This document shows positions 1-11,000 of a stretch of DNA of 64,000 nucleotides, one piece after another. The stretch is from Acanthochlamys bracteata (Eukaryota; Streptophyta; Magnoliopsida; Pandanales; Velloziaceae): assembly GCA_019914995.1 (NCBI GenBank), contig CM034144.1:1985489-2049488 (forward strand). Reading direction: 5' to 3'. The notes below the pieces were generated by a model, which saw nothing but the letters and a program-made list of their open reading frames with translations, did no database searches and had not been told where the DNA came from. How positions within the stretch are numbered: the stretch's first letter is position 1; each line of letters opens with the position of its first letter. Both the position numbers and the translations under genes were made by a program.

Positions 1-1470
1 TATTATGCTTATATTATTCTTTAAAGATTTTGGTTGATCAAGCTACACGAAAAAATTAAAAATTATGAGAATAAGTTGTGAAGAATGATATATATAATTT
101 TCTTATCATTTTGCTCGAGGACGAGCAAAAATATATGTTTGGAGGTATTTGATAAATATATAATTGTATGCTTTGAATATTGTATTATTGTAACATAAAT
201 ACTACTTTTATATTATTGCTAGCTAAATTCAATTAGTTTTTATATATAGGTGAGGAGAAAAAAAGAAACACAAGATGAAATGCATTATTGGGCTTTAGCC
301 CAATAGAATTACTTAAAGCTAAACATGATTAACAAAATTAGAAGAATGGCTTCCAGAAGAATTTTTTCTTCATTCCCGAAAGCTTACAGCTAAAGCTTAT
401 CCCTCTTTCTTTTTTGGCAGAGGATTTTATCTATCAACAGAATCTTTTTATTTAAAATCCTGACTTCCTAAAGCTCCGGAGATTGAAAGCAGAGATTTCT
501 TTCCTTGTTTTGGGAGGCTTTTTAGTTTATAAAAAGAGGGACAGCAGTAAACGAAGAGAAGGAGAGACGGAGAAGACCATCCACAGAACGGGAAGAAAGA
601 GGAGAGGCAATAGAGAACATATTGGAGGCCGGAGAGTTAGACAGAGCTCGACGGTGGACACGGCAGCAACATCCAGATTTAATTTTCTTTCTCTTTTATG
701 TTTATCTCAATAAATTTTACTATTTATATTATTAATATGAGTGGCTAAATTCTAAACTGGAGTTAAGATGAAACCCTAATAAATTTAATTTATTTCTTAA
801 ATATTATGTGATATATGCATTATTGATTTTATGTGAGTTGTTAATTCTTGTTTAAAAGGATATTTAGATGTTAAATTTGCATGCATGATTAGTATTGAGT
901 TTGATATCTAAATTATTATATTAATTGTGTTTGTGAGGACCAATCGGAGCATAATTTACAAATTACAGGATTAATAATGGTAGTTAATATTTACTGGACC
1001 AAAGTGAATGTAACTATATAATTTATGATTTCGCAAAATCTAATGCGTCGTTAGTAATTTCTAAATAAGGAGTTAGAATATCACTAGCAATATGTGATTT
1101 TACACTGGACCAAAATTAAAGTCATAATTAGAAATCGTATCTAAGAACTGGATAAAGTGTTAGATACAAAGTCTTCACAATCATCATAATCTATTGTCAT
1201 ATTTATTTAAAGATTAAATTAGAGGCATTAGTGGTGGATTCTAAGGAATCAGTTTTTTGCATACATATTTTTTCGATCTGTGTGTTAGTTTTCATTCTAG
1301 GTTTTCGTACATTTGATTAGGTTTTACAAACACAACTTTTGTTAGTTAAAAATTTGAATTATAATTAACAACAATCTCGGTGGAACAAATTATCTGCTAT
1401 ATGGTAGACGATAACCGTATACTTATGAGATAGATTAGAATAAAATTACTGAGTTTTTTTAATTGATTTT
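1..1470 (+). mobile_element. Ty3/gypsy-like retrotransposon, 3' end and LTR (partial)
   Basis: Bases 1-135 look like the internal 3' end of an LTR retrotransposon, including the stretch CTCGAGGACGAGCAAAA at about 113-130, which often precedes the 3' LTR in plant Ty3/gypsy elements. The LTR seems to start at 136 (TGTTTGGAGG...ATTTGATAA). It holds a TATA box near 528 and an AATAAA near 710, then a long AT-rich tail. The stretch ACAATCTCGGTGGAAC at about 1370-1386 resembles text near the end of such LTRs. The 3' boundary is a guess (about 1460-1475), and no target duplication can be checked because the element begins outside the window. Small ORFs inside it, such as 483-713, show no recognisable protein domain. 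Confidence 0.6.
528..536 (+). promoter_or_regulatory. Putative LTR TATA box
   Basis: TATAAAAAG lies about 390 bp into the proposed LTR, followed by a purine-rich leader and an AATAAA about 180 bp downstream. This is the usual U3-R-U5 order. Inferred from sequence and position only. Confidence 0.4.
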
Positions 1471-2427
1471 GTCAATATCAATAACAAACCTCAATATAGG
1501 ACACCATGCACAAAAAAGGTTGTAAGCAAAGATGTATGCAAATGTCAATGCATCCAGAGCTGCATACCAATCAATGTACAGACAGATGCATACGCTAGTT
1601 GGCAAACCCTGTTGACCCGGTCCATCAACCCCGTATGAACAGATGCATACTTTTTTCTTTTTTCTTTTTCTTTTTGTTTTTTCTTTTGAAAATGTTTGGA
1701 ATACATATAACGTGTCTTTCAATTCAGGTAAACATTCATGAATTAACTACTAACTTCAATATCACATGGAGAAGTTATTTGCATATGGAATTTCTATGCC
1801 TTGTACGGGAAGATTAGAATATGCTTGCTTCATTAGGAAAGAGTTTGGGTTTTGGTAATGATTAGTAATTAATTAATGAAAGAATGTTAACACCAACTCC
1901 ATGTCTACGTATTTGTTTTGCCAGATTAGGCATTACTTAGCGAAAGCTCTCTACTGCAGCTAATTTAAGTAGAAAATGAAAAGAAAAAATAATTGTTGTA
2001 TCTTTTGCAGATCATTTCACTCAATTTTCAACCAAAAGCAAAAACTCCTTTTCTTTTTAAACAAAGAAGACAGTTGTATAGATTAATTCAACACTTTTCG
2101 TAATGTCGTGTAACAAAATTAAGAAACGAAATGTCCTTGGTGAGCGAGAAAGCACCACAGACACCATGAACACATGCAGTAGGCAGTGAACTCTAAGTTA
2201 CTATTTAGTAGAAAAATAAAACATCAATTTTATTAGTATTATTTATATTAATTTATTTTATAATAAATGCTTTTAATAAAATCATTTTATTGTAGAAAGA
2301 ATCTGTTTGTACGCCAGTGAAGAGCTCGACGCCCGGTGCGAGGGAATGCTTAGTAATGCTTAAGTAACAAAAATTTTGAAAATTTATTTTTAAAAAGTTT
2401 TTCGATGAATAAATTTAATTCTATCTA

Positions 2428-2430
<3 letters not shown>
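1471..2430. other. Intergenic, nothing recognised
   Basis: AT-rich sequence with a pyrimidine run at about 1650-1685. No ORF with a recognisable domain, no RNA gene and no clear repeat boundary seen. Confidence 0.5.

Positions 2431-2431
<1 letters not shown>

Positions 2432-2458
<27 letters not shown>
2432..2458. repeat. (TA)n microsatellite
   Basis: Uninterrupted TA dinucleotides. It flanks the left arm of the foldback-like element; a shorter (TA)n at 3454-3469 lies outside the right arm. Confidence 0.9.
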
Positions 2459-2462
<4 letters not shown>

Positions 2463-2478
2463 TATATATTTTTTTTTA

Positions 2479-3430
2479 CTATTCAGCACTTTATCACTCC
2501 ATACAAATAAACGGTCAGGACTTCATCAAGAGTGATCACTTTATTTATTGTCTTTTCTCTTCAAACAAAATGATTGCATCAGAATTATACTTTAACCGAC
2601 AATTTTACGTTTTCTTTTTCATCTTCTTATCTTAATTCTTTCATTATTCTTAACTTAGTTATTTTATTAATTTAATTTTGTTTAGTTAATAATTTCAATT
2701 ATTGATCAATTACTTATTAGTAACTGATTGACTATCGACCAGTTATCGACTAGTTATTGACCAGTAGCTGATCTATCCATTATCGACCATTTACTTAGTT
2801 ATCAACTAGTTATCAAATCAATTACTATTAAGTAACTAGTCAATTGTCTATAAATTATCGTTTAGTTGTTTATTAGTTATCAACTAGTTACCAATCAATT
2901 GCTTTTTAGTAACTGGTCGATTGTCGATAGTAGCTGGTCGATTATCGACTAGTTGTTGTTCGATCAGTTACCGACCAGTTAATTATTAGTTATCAACTAG
3001 TATCGATCAGTTGCTGCTCGGTAGTTGGTCGACAAATTATTTATTAGTTATTCATTAGTTACCAATCAGTTATTGTTCGATAATTTGTCGATTGTCGACC
3101 AGTAGCTGATTGACCAGTTATTTTCAGTTACTTATTAGTTATCAACCAGTTACCAACCAGTTACAGATCGGTAAGATCGATAGGCGACTAATTACTGATT
3201 AGTAATTGGTCGACTATCGACCAGTTATTGGTCGATAATTGATCGATAACTGAAATCAAATTAACTAAATAAAATAAAGATAAAAAGAGAAAAGAGAGTA
3301 CGTAAAGCTGGTAGTGAAAATACAATTCTGATGTAATTATTGTTTTGAAGAAGGAAAGATAATAAATGAAGTGATCTTTCATAATATAATTCTGACCGTT
3401 TATATGGAGTGCCAAAATGCTGCATAATAG
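2479..3430. mobile_element. Foldback-like element with long inverted arms and a short-motif core
   Basis: The arms at about 2479-2705 and 3235-3430 are imperfect inverted repeats. ATAAACGGTCAG at about 2507 matches the reverse complement of CTGACCGTTTAT near 3392, and GATTGCATCAGAATTATA matches the reverse complement of the stretch near 3325-3345. The core, about 2700-3235, is made of degenerate short motifs such as ATCGACCAGTTA, TTATCAACTAGT and GGTCGATTGTCGA in both orientations. No coding ORF is seen. Long inverted arms with an internal short-repeat core resemble Foldback or long-TIR Mutator-like elements. I could not find a convincing target duplication, so the class is open. Confidence 0.6.
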
Positions 3431-3498
3431 AGAGAGTACCCATAATCCAATCATATATATATATATATAGAGAAGAGATACGGATATTTTTTTTAGGG

Positions 3499-3841
3499 AC
3501 ACTCTCTTCTTAGTTTATGACCAACGTGACCTTTAAATTCAATCTCCACTATTGAATATAAAGAACTATGAGTTAGAAATTTATTCATAAAATTTTAGCT
3601 TAATTGAACCACAAATTCACCTCCATCCGTTCACTTGATCAAGTTAACAAAGTATAAGAAAATTTTAAAATATATATGTTGTATCATTTCTATCATCTTG
3701 ATCAAATGATCGAATAGAGATAAATTCATGGTCCGATTGAGATGAAATTTTATGTATAATTTTTAAACTCATAATTTTTTATATCTAATAGTGGAGATTA
3801 AATTTGAAAATCAATTCGATCATAAATTAAAAAGAGAGTGC
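3499..3841. mobile_element. Palindromic MITE (about 343 bp)
   Basis: The two halves are inverted copies over almost their full length. ACACTCTC at 3499-3506 pairs with GAGAGTGC at 3834-3841, and CAATCTCCACTATT at about 3540 pairs with AATAGTGGAGATT at about 3787. The centre is near 3670. There is no ORF. The structure suggests a Mutator-like or foldback MITE whose transcript would form a long hairpin. No clear target duplication was found. Confidence 0.7.
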
Positions 3842-3928
3842 ATAAAAGTGCCTTTAAAGAAAAAGTACCCTTATATATATTATTATGTGATCTAAATTTG
3901 AAAAAGTTTAAAAAAGAAACTTTGAAAT

Positions 3929-4217
3929 GGAGTGCGTTTCAGAACTTTAAAAAAGAAACTTTGAAATGGCTTTGCTTTCCCCCAACCCAACTTTTCAATT
4001 CTCCATTTCACGTTTTTCAATACATATTTTATAAATATATAAAAAATTTATTTAAAAATTTAGAAAGTGTAGAAAAATTCTACGGAGTGAGATCTTTTTA
4101 TTGCATATTTTTATTATTTTTTTAGAAGTAAAAAAAATAGAGTTTGTTTTTCAAAAAGAACAAAAATACCCTTCATTTCACAAAAGCTCCATTTCATAAG
4201 CAATCCCAAACGCCCCC
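3929..4217. mobile_element. AT-rich MITE family, copy 1
   Basis: Its core (about 4000-4200) is shared with copies near 5163 and 25397: the run AATACATATTTTATAA, the stretch AAAAATTCTA(C/T)GGAGTGAGATCTT, and AAAAAATAGAG(T/C)T. The right end, CCAAACGCCCCC at 4206-4217, is followed by TTA, as in PIF/Harbinger-type MITEs ending GGGGGCGTTTGG. The left end is less certain. A 24-bp direct repeat (3907-3930 and 3946-3969) overlaps it. Confidence 0.55.
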
Positions 4218-4220
4218 TTA

Positions 4221-5160
4221 CTCTACAGAACGAACTCTCAAAACTGTCGCTACGTACAGTGCAGTGCAAGAATGGAACCTTGCTGGAGTTGTTAAGATTC
4301 CATTTCCATGTTAATCCCATGGTCTGATGAATAAACTACCCAATCAAGTTTTTTTCATTTTAAAACTTTAAAGTACTTTTTAATGTGTACTCTACGATAT
4401 CTTCACGCATGCATGTGGTTCATGAAATTTCTACATTCTGCCTATGGCCCTGTTTCGGGAAGTGCTTTTTATTTTATTTATAATTCATTTTTATTGTTAA
4501 AAATAAATTTTAATATTTTGTTATATAAGTTTATTTTTTATTTTATTTTATAAGCTTACTTTTTTTTTGGGTCAAGTAAATAAACCCTTACTGGTCTGAA
4601 ACTGACTCAAGTGTGCAATTTTATTTCATTAAAAAAACACTTGTTATTATTTTTGTTTGTTGATCAGAAACAGCATCTGGCTAATTATTTTTGAAGTAAA
4701 CTTCTTGTGTGATGCTGGACTGCTGGTTAGATGGAGTGCTCAAAGCAATGCATTAAATATTCATTAATGAAGTTAAATAAAATAGTGTATGAGGTTCTTA
4801 ATTAACCATTAATGTTCAGCAACTTAACGTTAAAAGTCTTTTGTTTGTTTCCTATCTTGTCTGCATTTGCAAGGCAGCTCAAATTTAGGATCATATGTAA
4901 TTTCCGTCCACAGCAGGAGTTGAAATTCACATCCTAGTCTTTTTTTGACATCGCTTTTTAAAAGAATATTTTAATTTTAATTTTATATGTTAAATAAATT
5001 TTATCAATATTTTATAAAATTAATTTAAATTTTAAAAATATTATAAAATTTATTATTATTATTTATTATTATTAACTTGTATTAATTTTATTTAAAAAAT
5101 AAATTTTATTTTTTAAAATTAAATAAAATATATTTTTATAAATACTTTCAAACACTTTTT
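4221..5160. other. Intergenic, nothing recognised
   Basis: AT-rich sequence without a credible gene. A GGCCCTGTTTCGGGAAGTG stretch at about 4446 resembles a MITE terminus but no partner end was identified. Confidence 0.4.
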
Positions 5161-5162
5161 AG

Positions 5163-5400
5163 GGGGCATTTGTTTTAGTTTTTTCTCAAGGCTCATTTTT
5201 TATTTTTTATTTCATGTTTCTTAATACATATTTTATAAATTTTTAAAAATTTATTTAAAAATTTAAAAAGTGTAAAAAAATTCTACCAAATAAAATTTTT
5301 TTTATTGCATATTTTTATTCTTTTTAGAAATAAAAAAACAGAGCTTATTTAAAAAAAAATAAAAATATTTTTTATTTCAGAAAAATTTTATTTTATAAAT
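5163..5400. mobile_element. AT-rich MITE family, copy 2 (degenerate)
   Basis: Starts with GGGGGCATTTG after TTTTA. It then carries the shared core (AATACATATTTTATAA, then a run like AAAAATTCTACC, then TTGCATATTTTTATT). The right terminus is eroded, so the end is approximate. Confidence 0.45.
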
Positions 5401-7690
5401 AATTTAATTATAAAAATGTTGTATCACTTGACATTTTTTGTACAGGGAATTAAAAAGAACGATTAAAATTGTGTTTAAATAAATCAACTAGAAGTAAAAG
5501 CTATGATGAGAGTGTATTATTTGGACCTATATAAGAATCATAATAATTAAAATTTATATCAAATTAAATATTATATTATGCAAGTATTTTAATAAAATAG
5601 TGATTATTATATTTATATATTTGGATTTTTTGTTTATATCATTCGCTCTATCAACAATGACATATTTTTATCATATCGTTTTTAATTTTATTTGTTATTT
5701 TAAAATCGATCGATTTTTTCGTCGAAGACGGTCCTCTGCCTCTGCCTGCTGTTTATGTTTATTTAAGATTTTGAAGCAGGGTAACTATGGCATTTCTTAT
5801 TCGTAGTTTGAAAGCGATTGAAATTGAGAGCAAAGAAATATTTTAGTAGCATGTTTTTCCTTCTTAAAGTCAAGCAAGCAAAGGTTGAATAGTTTAGCTG
5901 CCTAGCGTTGTTAATTAACAACAATTACGTGATGATTCGTTCGACGAAATGTAAAAAATATTTTAATTAGTTCCGAAGAACTCTTTGACATTCGACTTTC
6001 GTGAAGAATATTCATTCAACAAAACTTAAATTAGTAGTGAAGTCAGTATCAATAAACAAAAATATTGTGTAAATTCGATTTAACTTTTGCGATTGAGAAT
6101 TTTTTTAAACTTAAAAAAAAACAGAGTCTTTGATATCAGTCGTTAACGTTTTTAGTTAATTTTGTCAGTGAATTTGTGCACGAGGTGAGCTGTTAGAAGA
6201 ATTGACTCGTTTCAAAAACTCAGTAGCCAAACAGTAATTTGTAACTAATATTTTTTGTAACATTTTTCTAAGCTTGAAAATATGCAATTAAAATTTTAGT
6301 TACTAATACAACCTAACATTTGCGCATTCAAGTTGACTCGTCCAAATTTCGTTTGAATCAGAATTAGAACGTGTTTTCTTTATAAAAAATTATTTTCTAA
6401 AATTAAATTTTTTTTAAATATAAGTTTTCTAAATAATATATAATTATTTATTTTTGAATGTAATAATGAATATATCATTAATCTGGAGGATCTCGTTTCT
6501 GAAAACGCATGCCAATTCAATCGGAGTCTCCCAACTACTTGCAAAATTAGAAACACAATTAGCACTACAGCAACGAAAACAACAACATTTAACTCTGACC
6601 AACTACTACCCAAAAGAATAATTGAGTCATAATAACAACATTAACACAACAAGAAACCAATTGATTCCATTCTTGCAGCGCGGCAGCACCCTATGATTGG
6701 TTCCGGAATACTAACAGATTCTGAGATTGTTTTGTATTACTTACAATAAAATATTAGTAAAATAAGTTTCTAGATTTTTTTTGAAGACGAATCTATATTT
6801 TTAGATTAAATTTTTTTAAACTATAATTTTAAAAAAAAGAAAGAAACAGTTAAAAGTATTTTCACTCATACAACAAAACAAAAACCGGGATTACAGAGAG
6901 TTAAGCGTCTTATTTGCCTACGTGTCCAATTTAATAACCGTCGATTCGGTTTTGGTTTTTGTCCTTTGTGCTCATGTGATTATTCAGACACAGTACAAAA
7001 GTAGCTTTGCAGAAGAAACAGCGAATACAATATTTATAGTTTCAGTCTCGTATATATTCTTTTTGCATGATAAGCGTCACTGTTGGGCATTTGTTTTTTA
7101 GGTTGTTTTCAGGTATATACCTGTGTTTGTTGGAATGAATAATTAAATATCTAAGTATCACTGCTAGTCATAGGTCACTCTTAGTGAATACATTATTCAA
7201 TTATTATTAGCGACTAATAATGCTCTTGCGTATAGTCTAGGTTGCATACTATGTATAGTTAATTTTATGTTGTCGAAAGCGATTCGTTTTAAAGAGAAAA
7301 ATGTATAATATGAGCGAATGATTTGAATGTATCATCAGAGTAAGACCGTCAATTAAGGATATTCATCAGAAATGGAACTCGTATATTCCACATGTATATG
7401 CCATTTATATAGAAGTTATTCTTTCTATCATCATATGTATATATATAGTAGTTGCATAGGCAGATGCGTATCTAAGTGTGTATTTAATTATTGCAACAAA
7501 TGTATGTTGTATACTTATATAGGACCTCATACACTGCGTAGTCAATTCTCACATTGAAGAGTTTAGAAGTTGTAGGTACCCAAAATTGCTAAAGAAATAC
7601 ATATAGGGTTCAAAATTGCGAAAATTAAAAAATAAAGAATAAATAATTGAGATTAGGAAGCAAAAGACATACGAAGGAAGTGGGTGGGGT
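5401..7690. other. Intergenic upstream of the TSS-like gene, no gene seen
   Basis: AT-rich sequence with short ORFs of low complexity only. No transposon boundary or conserved protein was recognised. Confidence 0.45.
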
Positions 7691-7739
7691 TTGAACGAGA
7701 GGCTAAGAATTAAGAGAAATCCTTCGAAATACCAATTCC

Positions 7740-8072
7740 GTCTTTCTTATCTTATCCCCTCTCTCTCTCTCGTTAATTACTTCTTTTTTTTTTTCGTTTT
7801 TCACGTTGTTTTCTGTCTCTCTCGCTACTCAAGACTGCTTGCGTATATATATATAAGTTCTACTTATAGTCTTGCTAGTTGTTCTCTCACTCTCCATTCA
7901 CCTTCTTCTTCTTATTCTGCTGCTTGTTCTATATATAGATTTTAAGAATACTAATCTAATCTTCCATATTCATTATTAGCTCTTACAGAAAAGAAAACTT
8001 AGTTATAGCTAGTCATACAGAGTACAGAATCAGAATTTAAAAAAAAAGGGAGAAGGGTTCTTTGGATTTGTA
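7740..8072 (+). promoter_or_regulatory. Probable promoter and 5' UTR of the TSS-like gene
   Basis: A pyrimidine-rich tract with CTCTCTCTCTC at about 7758-7770, two TATA-like stretches (about 7843-7855 and about 7930-7939) and an A-rich leader lead to the ATG at 8073. CT-rich tracts near start sites and in 5' leaders are common in plants. The start site itself cannot be fixed from sequence. Confidence 0.4.
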
Positions 8073-11000
8073 ATGGCTCCTAAAGCTGGCAAAGGGAAAG
8101 GGAACAGAGGGAAGGGAGATAAGAAGAAGAAAGAAGAGAAAGGTCAGTGCATCAACAACAAACAGCTGTTTAGTGGACTAAAAAGTCTTTTAAAGCAACA
8201 ACAACAACAGCAGTAGCAGAGAATTGTTCTTAATTTTAGTTTTTTGTTTCTTTTCTTTCTTTAGTTTTAGCATTGGATTAAATTTTAGTTTTACCTTCTA
8301 CTCTGCTTTCAGTTTCATAGGTTTTCTTTTTTCTTGAGATACTGGGTCTATCTGAGTTATTCTTCAACAGGAATTTTTATAAAAAAAAAAAGAAACTAGT
8401 TGTTAATCAATAGGAGAAACAAACAAAAGATTCTATATATGGTTCAAGTTTTTGTTTATGAATCCAAAGCTCTTGTACTAAACAAATAAAGATATCATTA
8501 ACAATTTGGTTTCTTGTTGTTTTTATAATGTTCGCTTGTTAACAGTTGTTCCAAGTGTTCTTGACATCAAAGTGATCACTCCTTATGAAACAACAGTTTC
8601 TCTCAAGGTAACACATTTTATTCTCAAAAATTTCCAGTTTCAAATTTTATTTTTTATTTTAATGAGTATTACTGTGTTCATTTTCAATAATTGAAATTTT
8701 TTATAAAAATGTTGAAGGGAATATCTACTGATAGGATACTTGATGTGAAGAAGCTGTTGGCATCTAATGTGGAGACCTGCCACATCACCAATTATTCACT
8801 ATCACATGCGGTACATACCAACATAGCATTTTGCTATAGGACAATTTTCTTTAACCTCTTGCCAACTTCTTATTTCTCATAATTGTTTCCTATGCTTGAA
8901 AATCAGTCAATGAGGAAAACAGTAATCTTAAAATGCTCATGGCATAAATTTTCTTTGTTTATTTATTTATTTATTATGATTTAAGCCATGTTTGATATGA
9001 GGTTTTTGAATTTTCAAATCCCAAAAAGTTACGCACAATAGATAAATTAGACATATAAAAATAATATTTAAATTATAAAAAAAATTTCAACTATATCAAA
9101 TATGTTTTACGTTTTAGTATCATTCAGAAAATAATAGATCCATTGTTCTATGACTTAATTCTAAACGATTTAATTGCAGGTGCGTGGTGCACGTTTGAAA
9201 GACGGTTTGGAACTCGTTTCACTAAGACCGTGCGTCCTTACTCTCGTGGAAGGTCGGTAGCTACCGACCAAATGTTTCCTTCATCAATTTAACACTCTTT
9301 TTGACAAATTAAAGTTTTTTTCTTTTTGGAAGTATACTAACTTTTATAATAAACGCTTACATTATTATGATTAATTTGATTTTTTAATCTATCTCGCCTG
9401 TTATTTTTTCTTTAGAATAAAAGTAAATCAATTTTGAATTGTCTTTTATAAATATGCTAAATGTGTCTTTTCTTAGTAGTAGAAAATAAAAGTTCAAATT
9501 TCATATTGAAATTGATAAAGACTTCTAAGGATCAAAATTAAAAAGAAAAAAGAAAAAATCTTTGAATCATGGCAGGTTATAAATTGTTCTTGGCAACAAG
9601 TTAGGAAAAAAATTACAAAAAGTTATTTTTTTTGGGGGGAAAGCAACAAGTTAGAAAAAAATTAAAACAAGATTCTCACGTTATTATCTTTAATCTTTTC
9701 CTTTTGGTTCATATAGACATAAGCTAAAAGTTTTTTTCAATCAATGTCAATATTTAGAAAATACCTCAACGATCATAATAAATTAACATTAATTAGAAAT
9801 ATGCTTGGATTTATAATAATTGTCATCAAATTTATGATTAATTTCCCACACCACATGTTATGCACTTAAAAAGAAGACATAATTAATCAATTACCAACAT
9901 TACATTAGTTGAGTGACTTTATTTTGTTTATAATTTGCAGACGTATTATCTATCATCTGTTAGAACATATTTGATTACGCTTTTCTTTATTTATTTTATC
10001 TCTACTTTAATTTTTTATTATTTAAAAATATTTACAATATTTTATTTTTAATTTAGAAGTATATAAATATTATTATTCGTAAAAATATATATATATAATG
10101 TACTATCTATAAAAAAATAAAATTATATATATAATTTATTCTATAAATAAAAATAAATTTATTTTCTAAATATTTATTAAAAATAGTTTGAAAAGTATTT
10201 TATTTAAATAGTGCCAAAGTACCCTTAGTATTACTATTTAGACTAATTATTTTGAAACTTGAAATAAACGTGTCTGATAATGAATGGAGTTGTTCACCAC
10301 TTTTAGCTAAACCCTTATTGCACTTGGCAGAGGACTACATCAATGAAGGGCAAGCAACTGCGCACGTGCGTAGACTTCTGGACATTATAGCGTGCACCAC
10401 GTGCTTCTCTTCTTCTTCATCTCGACAGAGGAAGACCGCCGCCGGCAAGAAACCTCCTCCTTCTTCTTCTTCGATTACTACTACTTCTGATAAGATTCCG
10501 GCGAGTGCCACGTCAGTAACGACTGTGTCAAAATGTCGATCTAACCCTTCGCCGTCGGAGACGGAAATCCCGGCGATGTCACCGGAATTCGACATGGCAG
10601 CGATCCAACCGCTCCCCAAGATCTCCGAGTTCTACGAGTTCTTCAATTTCGCTCACTTGCTTTCTCCAATTCAATGTACGATCCTAATTCTCTTTATATT
10701 TATTTTATTTATTCATGTTTTTGGAGTATTATGTCCTGTTTATCTGAAATTCTCAAAATTCTGAATGCATAAACTTGTGAGTTTGCTAGAGATAATTTGG
10801 TTGCTCCATAATGCAAAGTTCCCTTCTTGCAATATTGGGCTTCTAAGTTTATTTTTGGCATTTGTAGCTAGGAAATTAAGAAAATAGTCTCTTGATCTAT
10901 GTTGGTGGTTGAATGTGTGAAGGTATTTTGATAGTTATTGTAAACGTAAACTACAAGTCTGCAAAAGTGCCATTTGCCTTTGTTGTTTGTTTCGAAGTTA

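Noticed and set aside
483-713. 76-codon ORF near the left edge
   Set aside because: Lies in the LTR leader, low complexity, no recognisable domain.
7691-7945. 84-codon ORF upstream of the TSS-like gene
   Set aside because: Translation of a CT-rich promoter/leader; Ser/Tyr/Phe-rich and without domains.
10335-10619. 94-codon ORF on the - strand
   Set aside because: Antisense shadow of exon 5 of the TSS-like gene, caused by its Ser/Pro-rich composition.
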